From Lachnospiraceae bacterium (GTDB taxonomy: Bacteria; Bacillota; Clostridia; Lachnospirales; Lachnospiraceae), in NCBI GenBank assembly GCA_024682375.1, contig JAIKZI010000001.1, positions 1 through 44,807 on the forward strand: a DNA stretch of 44,807 bases, written 5' to 3'. Below the pieces are notes generated by a model. It worked only from the letters and a program-made list of their open reading frames with translations. It did no database searches and was not told the origin of the DNA. Positions 8,830 through 17,349 of this stretch are shown piece by piece. Each line of letters starts with the position of its first letter. Position 1 is the first letter of the stretch. The position numbers and the translations under genes were made by a program.

Positions 8830-10284
8830 ATGAGAGAAGATAGTTACATCAGCCCACTTTCAGAAAGATATGCAAGCAAGGAAATGCAGTATATTTTTTC
8901 CGAAAACAAGAAATTCTCAACTTGGAGAAGACTATGGATTGCTCTTGCTGAAACTGAAATGGAATTGAATTTAACAGGTGAAGATGGAAAGCCTGTTATA
9001 ACTCAGGATATGATTGATGAGATGAAATCTCATGTAGAGGATATCAATTATGATGTGGCTCGTGCCAGAGAAAAGGAAGTTCGTCATGATGTAATGAGTC
9101 ATGTATACGCTTTTGGCAAACAGTGTCCGAAGGCCGCTGGAATCATTCATCTCGGCGCTACATCTTGCTATGTTGGCGATAACACTGATGTAATCATTAT
9201 GAGAGATGCACTTACTCTTATACGTACTAAACTTATCAATGTAATTGCTGAATTAAGTGATTTTGCGGAAAAAAATAAAGACCTTCCGACTCTTGCCTTT
9301 ACACATTTTCAGCCTGCTCAGCCTACTACAGTAGGAAAGAGAGCAACTCTATGGATCAATGAATTTATGATGGATTTAGAGGATCTTGAATATGTGCTTT
9401 CTACTCTTAAGCTTCTAGGCTCAAAAGGTACAACAGGTACTCAGGCATCGTTTAAGGAGCTATTTAAGGGTGATGATGAAACAATTGATAAGATAGATCC
9501 TCTTATTGCAAAGAAGATGGGATTTAAGTCTTGTGTTCCTGTTTCCGGACAGACATATTCTAGAAAGACAGATACTCGTGTTATGAATGTTCTGGCTGGA
9601 ATTGCAGCATCTTGCCATAAGATGTCGAATGATATTCGTTTACTACAGCATTTGAAAGAGGTTGAAGAACCTTTTGAAAAGAAGCAGATTGGATCGTCTG
9701 CTATGGCTTATAAGAGAAACCCTATGAGAAGCGAGAGAATAGCTTCGCTTTCTCGTTATATTATGATAGATGCATTAAACCCTGCAATCACATCAGCTAC
9801 TCAGTGGTTTGAGAGAACTCTTGATGATTCAGCAAATAAGAGATTGTCTATTGCTGAAGGATTCCTTGCTATGGATGGTGTACTAGACCTTTGCTTAAAT
9901 GTAGTAGATGGATTGGTCGTATATCCAAAGGTTATTGCAAAACGTCTTATGAGCGAGCTTCCATTTATGGCGACAGAAAATATTATGATGGATGCTGTAA
10001 AGATGGGCGGAAATCGTCAGGAAATTCATGAGAGAATTCGTGAGCTTTCTATGAAGGCCGGTGCAAATGTAAAAGAAAAGGGTATGGATAATAATCTTCT
10101 TGATTTAATTGCAAAAGATGATGCATTTAATCTTTCTAAAGAAGATTTGGAAAAAACAATGGACATGTCACTTTATGTTGGCAGAGCTCCTAGACAGGTT
10201 GAAGTTTATCTTAGAGATTTTGTTAAACCGATGCTCGAAGAGAACAAAGAAATTCTTGGAAAGAAAGCTGAGATTAACGTTTAA
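8830..10284 (+). CDS. purB: Adenylosuccinate lyase
   Basis: The 484-residue enzyme of the fumarase/aspartase superfamily removes fumarate from SAICAR and from adenylosuccinate, so it acts twice in purine synthesis. The superfamily signature GSSAMAYKRNPMRSE begins near residue 288 and carries the mobile catalytic loop. HLGATSCYVGDN and THFQPAQPTT supply the other conserved active-site regions. AGAGGA precedes ATG 8830. It is the last of purC-purF-purB. The two final IMP steps are encoded 11 kb away by the split pair at 21.9-23.8 kb. Confidence 0.97.
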   Translation: MREDSYISPLSERYASKEMQYIFSENKKFSTWRRLWIALAETEMELNLTGEDGKPVITQDMIDEMKSHVEDINYDVARAREKEVRHDVMSHVYAFGKQCPKAAGIIHLGATSCYVGDNTDVIIMRDALTLIRTKLINVIAELSDFAEKNKDLPTLAFTHFQPAQPTTVGKRATLWINEFMMDLEDLEYVLSTLKLLGSKGTTGTQASFKELFKGDDETIDKIDPLIAKKMGFKSCVPVSGQTYSRKTDTRVMNVLAGIAASCHKMSNDIRLLQHLKEVEEPFEKKQIGSSAMAYKRNPMRSERIASLSRYIMIDALNPAITSATQWFERTLDDSANKRLSIAEGFLAMDGVLDLCLNVVDGLVVYPKVIAKRLMSELPFMATENIMMDAVKMGGNRQEIHERIRELSMKAGANVKEKGMDNNLLDLIAKDDAFNLSKEDLEKTMDMSLYVGRAPRQVEVYLRDFVKPMLEENKEILGKKAEINV

Positions 10285-10362
10285 TTAAAAATCTTGTAAT
10301 TGTAACATTTTTGTGATAAATTATTATGAGCGTAAAAAATTAGAAACTTGGAGGGGAAACTT

Positions 10363-10614
10363 TTGAGTACAGCGTTAATTAAGAACATAGTTACAATTGC
10401 ATTTATTTTAATAAGCGTAGCAATTTCAATAATCATTTTGGTACAGCAGGGTAAGGATCAGGGACTTGGTTCACTCAGCGGCCAGCTTTCAGATTCATCA
10501 TACTGGGCAAAGAACAAGGGACGTTCTAAAGAAGGAATTCTTGTAAAAATTACAAGCGTTTTGATTGTTCTTTATTTTATCTGCGCCGCAGTACTAAACA
10601 TTGGAAGTTTTTAA
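10363..10614 (+). CDS. secG: Preprotein translocase subunit SecG
   Basis: A membrane protein of about 83 residues that assists SecYEG-dependent export. Two hydrophobic helices are seen, residues about 5-24 and 58-78. They flank a loop with QQGKDQGLGSLSG and the Lys/Arg segment AKNKGRSKEG, which are typical of SecG. The frame extends upstream to TTG 10348, but GGAGGGG at 10350-10355 lies eight bases before TTG 10363, so that later TTG is the better start. The order secG-rnr-smpB-ssrA is widespread in Firmicutes and supports the call. A terminator separates it from rnr. Confidence 0.92.
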   Translation: MSTALIKNIVTIAFILISVAISIIILVQQGKDQGLGSLSGQLSDSSYWAKNKGRSKEGILVKITSVLIVLYFICAAVLNIGSF

Positions 10615-10628
10615 AGAGATTAAATGGG

Positions 10629-10658
10629 GCCATCGCTTAGGCGGTGGCTTTATTTTTT
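10629..10658 (+). terminator. Terminator after secG
   Basis: An 8-bp stem pairs 10629-10636 with 10641-10648, with one G-T wobble and loop TTAG, and is followed by TTTATTTTTT. It lies only 15 bases before the rnr start, so it may attenuate rather than fully stop transcription into rnr. Confidence 0.85.
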
Positions 10659-10672
10659 AATGGAGATTTAAT

Positions 10673-12805
10673 TTGAGAAAAAGAAACAGTAATAAAACAT
10701 ATCATTATTCAGATGACAGAAAAGCAGCATTAAAGAGAAAGCTTAGCTCTAAATCATCTTCAAGAAAATCTTATGGTAAAAATTCATCTTCTAAGAAATC
10801 TTATGATAAGAATACTTCTTCTAGAAAAGTGACAAGAGCTAAAAACAGGACAAAATCTAATACTGCTCTTGAAAAAGAAAAAATTCTTTTAACAGGTGAG
10901 TTTACAGCTCATCCAAGAGGATTTGGTTTTGTAACATGTGAAGGCTTTGAAGAAGACTTTTATGTGCCAGAACGTCATGTGAATGGTGCTATGCATAAGG
11001 ATACAGTTCAGATTGAGCTGCTTCCTGAGACAGAAGGAAAGAGAAGAGAAGCTGATATTGTAAAAATCATTTCTCATAACGTGGAAAAGATTGTAGGTAC
11101 TTTTACCAAGATGAATGGCTTTGGCTTTGTAATTCCTGATGACAAGAAGTTTACTGATGATTTGTACATTCCTTCGGATGCTTTTTTAGGTGCTAAAAAT
11201 AATGATAAGGTTGTTTGTATCTATACTAAGTATAGTGATGGTATAAAGAAGCCGGAAGGAAGAATCGTAGAGATTATCGGCGGAAAAGATGATCCCGGAG
11301 CTGATATCCTTTCTGTTGTTATGGGAATGGATATTCCAACAGAATTTCCGACAGAGGTTCTTGCTGAAGCAGATTATGTGAATAAACCGGTTAAAAAGAA
11401 GCATATTAAACATAGACTTGATTTAAGAGAAATCCCTATGGTTACAATCGATGGAGATGAGACCAAGGATTTTGATGATGCTGTATCTATTGGCATTAAG
11501 GGTAAGAATTATATTCTTGGAGTTCATATAGCAGACGTAGCTGAATATGTTTGTGAAAATGGGGCTCTCGATGCAGAAGCTCTAAAAAGAGGAACTTCTG
11601 TCTATCTCTGTGATCGAGTTATTCCTATGCTTCCAAAGGCTCTTTCAAATGGAATCTGTTCTTTGAATCAGGGCGAGGATAGACTTGCTCTTTCATGTAT
11701 TATGAAGGTTTCACCTGAAGGAAAGGTTTTAGATTATAAAATTGATGAGTCAGTAATTAATGTTGATTATAGAATGACTTATCATGATGTAACTGAAATT
11801 ATCGATGGAAATGAAGAACTCAGTGAAAAATACAGGGATATGGTTCCGCATTTTCTTGTAATGCATGAACTTTCTAAAGTTATTAGGAAAAAAAGAGAAG
11901 CTGACGGTTGCATCGATTTTGATTTTCCTGAAGCAGAAATCACTCTTAATCCTGATGGCTCTACAAGGGAAATTAAATGCAGGGAAAGAGATAAGGCAAG
12001 TCTTATGATTGAGGATTTTATGATTCTTGCCAATGAAACTGTTGCTCGCGCCTTTGCAGAAAAGGAATTGCCATTCCTATATAGAGTTCATGGAAATCCG
12101 GATATGGATAGAGTTACAGCTTTAAATGACTATACTGAGACTATAGGAGTTACTATTCGTCCTAAGGGAACAGAAGTTACTCCAAAAGAGATTCAGGAAG
12201 TACTTAAGAAGATCGAAGGAAGACCAGAAGAAAAGATTATTTCTCATATGGTACTTCGTTCTATGCAGAAAGCTAAATATGATACAGATTGTGATGGACA
12301 TTTTGGACTTGCTGCTACGTATTATAGTCATTTCACATCACCTATCAGAAGATATCCAGATCTTCAGATTCATAGAATCATAAAAGAGTACTTACATGAT
12401 GATTTGAATAAGAAGAGAAGAAAACATTATAATAAAATTCTCCCTGAAGTAGCTGAGAGAACAAGTGTACTTGAAAGACGCGCAGATGAAGCTGAGCGTG
12501 AAACAGATAAGATGAAAGAAGCTGAATACATGAAGAGACATATCGGCGATGAATTTGTCGGTACAATTTCAGGTGTTACAAGTTTTGGAATCTATGTTGA
12601 ACTTCCAAATACAATTGAAGGTTTAATTCATATTTCAAATATAAAGGGAGATTATTTCAACTTCGATGAGACTAGAATGGAACTAGTCGGTGAAAAGACA
12701 CATCTTGTTTATAAGATTGGTCAGAAAATCAGAGTCGTAGTTGATAATGCAAACAAAGAAACTAGAACGATAGACTTTTTACTTTCGGAGAATCAATATG
12801 CCTAA
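10673..12805 (+). CDS. rnr: Ribonuclease R
   Basis: A 710-residue 3'-5' exoribonuclease that degrades structured RNA and takes part in trans-translation. It starts at TTG 10673 with GGAG eight bases upstream. Residues 1-65 are a low-complexity basic tail rich in Lys, Ser and Arg. Cold-shock-like RNA-binding domains follow (GEFTAHPRGFGFV; GTFTKMNGFGFVIPD). The RNB catalytic domain starts near residue 255, with the acidic cluster DGDETKDFDDAVS from residue 260. An S1 domain occupies about 624-706 (GTISGVTSFGIYVELP). Its last bases overlap the start of smpB, which fits their joint role in ribosome rescue. Confidence 0.97.
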   Translation: MRKRNSNKTYHYSDDRKAALKRKLSSKSSSRKSYGKNSSSKKSYDKNTSSRKVTRAKNRTKSNTALEKEKILLTGEFTAHPRGFGFVTCEGFEEDFYVPERHVNGAMHKDTVQIELLPETEGKRREADIVKIISHNVEKIVGTFTKMNGFGFVIPDDKKFTDDLYIPSDAFLGAKNNDKVVCIYTKYSDGIKKPEGRIVEIIGGKDDPGADILSVVMGMDIPTEFPTEVLAEADYVNKPVKKKHIKHRLDLREIPMVTIDGDETKDFDDAVSIGIKGKNYILGVHIADVAEYVCENGALDAEALKRGTSVYLCDRVIPMLPKALSNGICSLNQGEDRLALSCIMKVSPEGKVLDYKIDESVINVDYRMTYHDVTEIIDGNEELSEKYRDMVPHFLVMHELSKVIRKKREADGCIDFDFPEAEITLNPDGSTREIKCRERDKASLMIEDFMILANETVARAFAEKELPFLYRVHGNPDMDRVTALNDYTETIGVTIRPKGTEVTPKEIQEVLKKIEGRPEEKIISHMVLRSMQKAKYDTDCDGHFGLAATYYSHFTSPIRRYPDLQIHRIIKEYLHDDLNKKRRKHYNKILPEVAERTSVLERRADEAERETDKMKEAEYMKRHIGDEFVGTISGVTSFGIYVELPNTIEGLIHISNIKGDYFNFDETRMELVGEKTHLVYKIGQKIRVVVDNANKETRTIDFLLSENQYA

Positions 12806-13268
12806 GACAAATGGTAAACGTTTGATTGCAAATAATAAAAAAGCTAGACATGATTATTTTTTAGAGGAATATTTAGAGGCTGGTATTGAACTTGTCGGTA
12901 CGGAGGTCAAATCTCTCCGTGCCGGAAGATGCAGTATAAAAGAATCTTTTGTCGAAATAAACGATGGAGAAATCTTTATTAATCAGATGCATATTCCTCC
13001 GTACGAACATGGAAATATCTTTAATAGAGATCCGCTCAGAAAGAGAAAACTTCTCCTTCATAAAGAAGAGATAAATAAACTTATGGGAAAGATTAAGACA
13101 AAAGGTTATACTTTAGTTCCTGTAGAGGTTTATTTTAAAGGTCCTAGAGTCAAGGTAGAGATTGCTCTCGCTCGTGGTAAGAAATTATATGATAAGAGAA
13201 GAGATATCCAGGAGAAAGATCAGAAACGTATGGCTGAAAGGGATTTCAAGATTAGAAATTTGACTTAA
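12798..13268 (+). CDS. smpB: SsrA-binding protein SmpB
   Basis: A 156-residue RNA-binding protein that carries tmRNA into stalled ribosomes. The N-terminal NKKARHDYFLEEYLEAGIEL, LVGTEVKSLRAG and the central IFINQMHIPPYEHGN are classic SmpB motifs. The basic C-terminal tail ends in DFKIRNLT. The start lies inside the end of rnr (8-base overlap) and tmRNA follows directly, so protein and RNA partners are encoded side by side. Its stop codon overlaps the candidate -35 box for ssrA. Confidence 0.98.
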   Translation: MPKTNGKRLIANNKKARHDYFLEEYLEAGIELVGTEVKSLRAGRCSIKESFVEINDGEIFINQMHIPPYEHGNIFNRDPLRKRKLLLHKEEINKLMGKIKTKGYTLVPVEVYFKGPRVKVEIALARGKKLYDKRRDIQEKDQKRMAERDFKIRNLT

Positions 13269-13291
13269 AGCCTTAAATTAGTTAATATAAT
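13260..13291 (+). promoter_or_regulatory. Candidate ssrA promoter overlapping the smpB stop
   Basis: TTGACT at 13260-13265 overlaps the end of smpB. TAATAT at 13283-13288 lies 17 bases further on, and TATAAT at 13286-13291 lies 20 bases on. Either could serve tmRNA, whose mature 5' end is expected near 13304. Confidence 0.5.
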
Positions 13292-13303
13292 TTACGTTTA
13301 TTT

Positions 13304-13650
13304 GGGCCAGTAATGGTTTCGACAGGGATCATGAAGCTGGTGAAGCGAGTCGCACGGGATGCGTTAAATTCCAAAATTAAATTTAAACGCTGAAGATAAT
13401 TTAGCATACGCTGCCTAATTAGGCGCGGATCCTACCTAGTTGGACCTGCACTTCTAGACTAGGGTCTCAAACAATCGCAGGAAACGGCATCTATTAAGCT
13501 TTGCGTAGATGGACGTATTTATGAAGCTACTTGTATGATTTTGGGTGTCCTTTCTCGTGTCATATGAGGAATGTTAAATAAAGGACTACACTCGTAGAAG
13601 AACAGGGGATTGGTTTTTGGACACGAGTTCGATTCTCGTCTGGTCCACTA
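13304..13650 (+). ncRNA. ssrA: tmRNA (10Sa RNA)
   Basis: This is one-piece tmRNA. The 5' acceptor strand GGGCCAG (13304-13310) pairs with CTGGTCC (13640-13646), giving seven pairs with one wobble. The 5' end continues with the family hallmark GGTTTCGACAGGG. The 3' end has a T arm with GAGTTCGATTCTCGT. The resume frame begins at about GCT 13389 and reads Ala-Glu-Asp-Asn-Leu-Ala-Tyr-Ala-Ala before TAA at 13416-13418. After discriminator A13647 the genome has CTA, not CCA, so the terminal CCA would be added or repaired after transcription. The exact first tag codon is inferred by analogy with other clostridial tags. Confidence 0.97.
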
Positions 13651-13654
13651 ATTC

Positions 13655-13692
13655 AAGGGAATGGTTATTTTTAGCCATTCCCTTATTTTATT
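13655..13692 (+). terminator. Terminator of ssrA
   Basis: A 13-bp stem pairs 13655-13667 with 13672-13684, with one G-T wobble and loop TTTT. A T-rich tail follows. Confidence 0.9.
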
Positions 13693-13750
13693 TTTATGAT
13701 AAAATTAAAAAGATATAGATTATAGATTAATTTAGATTCACGGGGTTATT

Positions 13751-14320
13751 ATGGACGAAAAGAATTACGTTGTAGATGGATTTAATTATAATGATGAAGC
13801 CTTATATAAGGATGCCATAAAAGAACAGAAGGCAGTTGACTATTTGACAAAGCAGCTTTCTGGCGCAAATGAAAAACAAATTATGGGCTTATATTCTAAG
13901 CTTTGCGATGAGAAATTCTTTAAGTCGGAGAATGGACTTACTTTCCTGTATTTGTTAAGAGAAAATTTGATAAACGTATACAAGGTTGAACCTAATAATA
14001 TTCCTGTTATTCCTGTTACACATCCTGGTGAAACTCATTTAAAAGCCATCACTTATGACTGCAATGAAAAGGTCAAGGCTGCAAAGACTGAAACCAAGAC
14101 TTATAAGGATAGATGCAGGATTTTATATGCTGTTGTTGTGATTCTCGCTATAGCGATTGGAGCAATGTTCTTTATTCTTAGAACATCTGATTTACCTACA
14201 ATACTTGATTATAAGGAAAAGATTGAAAACAAATATTCTCAGTGGGAGGATGACCTTCAGCAGAGAGAAAGAAATCTAAAGAAGAGAGAATTAGAACTTA
14301 ATAAGTCTAATAATAATTGA
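13751..14320 (+). CDS. Single-pass membrane protein with C-terminal coiled coil, unknown function
   Basis: A 189-residue protein I cannot assign to a family. Residues 1-115 are soluble and mostly helical in character. One transmembrane segment lies at about residues 124-143 (YAVVVILAIAIGAMFFIL). The C terminus, about 150-189, is highly charged with heptad-like Glu/Arg/Lys/Leu spacing, suggesting a coiled coil. There is no signal peptide. The start ATG 13751 has CGGGG nine bases upstream. It sits 14 bases before the response regulator gene, so it is probably part of the same signalling operon. Confidence 0.8.
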   Translation: MDEKNYVVDGFNYNDEALYKDAIKEQKAVDYLTKQLSGANEKQIMGLYSKLCDEKFFKSENGLTFLYLLRENLINVYKVEPNNIPVIPVTHPGETHLKAITYDCNEKVKAAKTETKTYKDRCRILYAVVVILAIAIGAMFFILRTSDLPTILDYKEKIENKYSQWEDDLQQRERNLKKRELELNKSNNN

Positions 14321-14334
14321 TTGGGGGTTCTTAA

Positions 14335-15021
14335 ATGGAATCAAAAGTTTTAATTGCAGATGACGAAGGCAGAATTAGAAAACTAGTTAAAGACTTCTTG
14401 GTTAAAGAAGGATATGACGTATATGAAGCAGCTGATGGTCAGGAAACTTTAAATTATTTTTATGATATAGATGATTTAAAGTTGATTATTTTAGACGTTA
14501 TGATGCCTGGGGCGGATGGATTTACTGTATTGAAAAAAATCCGTGAAACTTCAAATATTCCAGTAATCATGCTTACAGCAAAAACTTCAGAAGAAGATGA
14601 ATTAAAGGGATTTGAACTTGGCGTTGATGAATATGTTCAGAAACCTTTTTCGCCTAAGCTATTGATGGCTAGAGTCAATGCTGTTATAAGACGAAGCGAT
14701 GATAATAAAGCTTCGGTAAATGAACCAAAGACATTAGTTGCAGGTGGAATTACACTTGATGTTGGAGCTCATGTAGTAAGATGTGACGATAAAGAAATTA
14801 TTCTATCAGTAAAAGAATTTGAACTTCTTGCATATTTTATTAATAATCAGGGAATCGCGTTATCCAGAGATATGATTCTAAATAATGTTTGGAATTATGA
14901 TTTCTTTGGCGATGCGAGAACTATCGATACACATGTAAAGAAACTTCGTAACAAATTGGGCGTTTATGGTAAATACATAAAGACAATTTGGGGAATGGGG
15001 TATAAATTTGAAGCTATCTAA
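14335..15021 (+). CDS. Two-component response regulator, OmpR/PhoB family
   Basis: A 228-residue transcription regulator. The receiver domain, residues 1-118, has the acidic pair Asp9-Asp10, phospho-acceptor Asp54 in LIILDVMMPG, the conserved Thr in MLTAKTS and Lys in VQKPFSP. The winged-helix DNA-binding domain, about 130-226, shows LSVKEFELL, DARTIDTHVKKLRNKLG and TIWGMGYKF. The kinase gene begins inside its last codons (14-base overlap), which indicates a cognate pair. GGGGGTTC precedes ATG 14335. Target genes are unknown; the neighbouring membrane protein and lipoprotein are the first candidates. Confidence 0.95.
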   Translation: MESKVLIADDEGRIRKLVKDFLVKEGYDVYEAADGQETLNYFYDIDDLKLIILDVMMPGADGFTVLKKIRETSNIPVIMLTAKTSEEDELKGFELGVDEYVQKPFSPKLLMARVNAVIRRSDDNKASVNEPKTLVAGGITLDVGAHVVRCDDKEIILSVKEFELLAYFINNQGIALSRDMILNNVWNYDFFGDARTIDTHVKKLRNKLGVYGKYIKTIWGMGYKFEAI

Positions 15022-16495
15022 AGAAAATAAATCTATTCTTTATAAACAGATTTTGACTATTATGATAGGCGTTATAGCTTCAACTCTTATTATTGTATTT
15101 TTTACGAATACTTTTTTCCTGAAAAGAATTTATGAATCTGAAAAAGCAGCAACTATTATAAATACATTTAATACTTTGACTACGGCTGATGAGGATGGAA
15201 ATCTTTTTAAGAAAAGTTATAGATCTGAATTTGAAAAGAATAGTATTAATGGAAATTTGACTATTATAGTTATGTCTGCAGATCGTTCTGTCGTAATGTC
15301 TTCAGCCGGTGAGTCAGCCACTGCTCGTGTTATTGAGCAGTTTATGAAGCATGTTCTTTTTGGCTCAGAGGATAAGGTTATAAAACAATCCGAAAAATAT
15401 ACAATAGAACTTCAAAGAGATAAAGAAATTGAAAGTGATTTTATTGTGCTTTGGGGTAATCTTCCGGATGGGAATACTGTTGTTATTAGATCTCCTATGG
15501 AAAGTATCAATGAAAGTGCTGAGATATCAAATAGGTGTTTGATTGTTGCCGGCCTTTTTGCTCTTGTTATTAGTTTCTTTGTTTCAATATTCTTTGCTAG
15601 ACGAATTACGAAACCAATTTTTGAGTTATCTAGACTTTCTAAGAAAATGAAAGATCTGGATTTTGATGCTAAGTATCATCCAAGGAAAAAATGGAATGAA
15701 ATAGATGAACTTGGAACTAACTTTAACGAAATGTCTTCTACACTTGAAGAGGTTATCTGTCAGTTAAAGAGAGCGAACACTAAGTTATCTCATGACTTGG
15801 ATATCATGGGTAAGAATGAAACTATGAGAAAGGAATTCCTTTCAAATGTTTCCCATGAACTTAAGACTCCAATAGCTTTGATTGAAGGCTATGCGGAAGG
15901 CCTTAGGGATGGTGTCTGTAGTGATCCTGAAGATTCTAAATATTATTTGGATGTAATTATTGACGAGAGTCAGAAGATGGATAAGATGGTTAAACAGCTT
16001 CTGGATTTAAATCAGTTAGAGTTTGGGGTTAATGATTTTGCAATGGAAAGATTTGATATTGCAAATGCTATTAAAGAAATTCTAAAAAACTCCGATATAC
16101 TATTACGTAAAAATGATATTAAGGTTAGATTTGATAATGATAAGAAAGTCTATATCTGGGGAGATGAGATATCTACAGAACAGATTATATCTAATTATTT
16201 ATCTAATGCTATTCATTACGCAAAGAACGAAAAGATAATCGAAATTAAACTTACAGAGAAAGATGGAGAGATTATTTTCTCTGTATTTAATACCGGAGAT
16301 CCAATACCTGAAGAATCTTTAGATAAGGTTTGGGAGAAATTCTATAAAGTTGATAAAGCCAGAACTAGAGAATATGGTGGCTCTGGTATAGGATTATCTA
16401 TTGTTAAAGCTTTTTCTGATATTTATAAAAAAGAGTGTAAAGTTATCAATAAAGATAACGGAGTTATGTTTACATTCGCCTTTGATAAAGCATAG
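15008..16495 (+). CDS. Membrane sensor histidine kinase (HAMP, HisKA, HATPase_c)
   Basis: A 495-residue kinase. Start TTG 15008 overlaps the regulator gene by 14 bases. Transmembrane helices are at about residues 13-33 and 177-197, enclosing a sensor domain of about 140 residues outside the cell. HAMP follows at about 198-250 (ARRITKPIFELSRLS). The phosphorylated His283 is in FLSNVSHELKTPIALIEGYA. The ATP-binding domain has the N box (ISNYLSNAIHYA), G1-like NTGDPIPEE, F-box WEKFYKVDKAR and G2 YGGSGIGLSIVKA. The sensor domain has no motif I recognise, so the signal is unknown. Confidence 0.95.
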   Translation: MKLSKENKSILYKQILTIMIGVIASTLIIVFFTNTFFLKRIYESEKAATIINTFNTLTTADEDGNLFKKSYRSEFEKNSINGNLTIIVMSADRSVVMSSAGESATARVIEQFMKHVLFGSEDKVIKQSEKYTIELQRDKEIESDFIVLWGNLPDGNTVVIRSPMESINESAEISNRCLIVAGLFALVISFFVSIFFARRITKPIFELSRLSKKMKDLDFDAKYHPRKKWNEIDELGTNFNEMSSTLEEVICQLKRANTKLSHDLDIMGKNETMRKEFLSNVSHELKTPIALIEGYAEGLRDGVCSDPEDSKYYLDVIIDESQKMDKMVKQLLDLNQLEFGVNDFAMERFDIANAIKEILKNSDILLRKNDIKVRFDNDKKVYIWGDEISTEQIISNYLSNAIHYAKNEKIIEIKLTEKDGEIIFSVFNTGDPIPEESLDKVWEKFYKVDKARTREYGGSGIGLSIVKAFSDIYKKECKVINKDNGVMFTFAFDKA

Positions 16496-16587
16496 TGTTT
16501 ATACGGATTTTATTATGTTTTTATTGAATATTGGAATTAAGAATGTTACGATTAATAAAAGTTTTCAAAGCGTTTTTGGAGAATTAT

Positions 16588-17328
16588 ATGAAGAATAAAC
16601 GAATCATATTTCTTTCTTTTTTATGCATGTTTACTTTTGCTTCGACAGGTTGTGGCACTAAGCTTGAAAAATTATCTGAATCACAGGAAGATCAGATTAT
16701 AGCTTATGCTTCATCGGTTGTAGGTAGATATAATACAAACCAGGACAAGGGTTTTATTAAATACTACGAAGAAAAGAAGTCAGAAGATAAAGACGAGGAT
16801 GAAAAGGACACAAAGAAGGAAGAAAAGGAAGATTCATCTAAAGATACAGAAGATGAGAAGAAGACTTCTTCTGAATCATCTAAAACTGATTCAAGTTCTA
16901 CTTCGGAAAATGAATCTACGACTTCTATAAATGATGCACTTGCAGTTGAAGGAATGACATTTGAAGGTCAGGCTACCAAGGTAGTTGACAAATATACATA
17001 CGGCGATTATGTTTCATTAAGGCCGGACAGTGGTAATTCTTATCTGGTGTATACAGTCAAAGGCAAGAATACATCTTCACAAGATGTAAATTTAGACCTT
17101 TTATCCAAGAAATATAAATATAATTTTACTATCAATGGAACTGAAGTTAAATCTAATGACACTACTATATTGTTAAATGACTTGTCTACTTATCAGGACA
17201 ATGTAAAGCCGGGAGAAGAGGTAGAGTTAGTTTTGTTATTCCAATTCTCATCTAGCAAACTTAAGGATATGACAAGCCAGTCGATGGAAATGGTCAAAGA
17301 TGGCCAGGCTATCAAGATAGGTCTGTAA
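16588..17328 (+). CDS. Putative lipoprotein with charged linker and C-terminal beta domain (DUF4352-like)
   Basis: A protein of about 246 residues. The frame is open from 16531, but ATG 16588 has GGAGA at 16578-16582 and begins a clear lipoprotein signal ending in FASTGC (Cys22), so it is preferred. Residues about 65-135 are a disordered Asp/Glu/Lys/Ser/Thr-rich linker. The remaining 110 residues look like a beta-sandwich: YGDYVSLRPDSG, LVYTVKGKNTSSQDVNLDLL, VKPGEEVELVLLFQF. This pattern recalls DUF4352-type extracellular domains, but the match is by eye only. It follows the kinase by about 90 bases and precedes cheV by 21, so it is a likely accessory or target of the two-component system. 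Confidence 0.8.
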   Translation: MKNKRIIFLSFLCMFTFASTGCGTKLEKLSESQEDQIIAYASSVVGRYNTNQDKGFIKYYEEKKSEDKDEDEKDTKKEEKEDSSKDTEDEKKTSSESSKTDSSSTSENESTTSINDALAVEGMTFEGQATKVVDKYTYGDYVSLRPDSGNSYLVYTVKGKNTSSQDVNLDLLSKKYKYNFTINGTEVKSNDTTILLNDLSTYQDNVKPGEEVELVLLFQFSSSKLKDMTSQSMEMVKDGQAIKIGL

Positions 17329-17349
17329 AGACAAAGGAGGAGAACGGAT

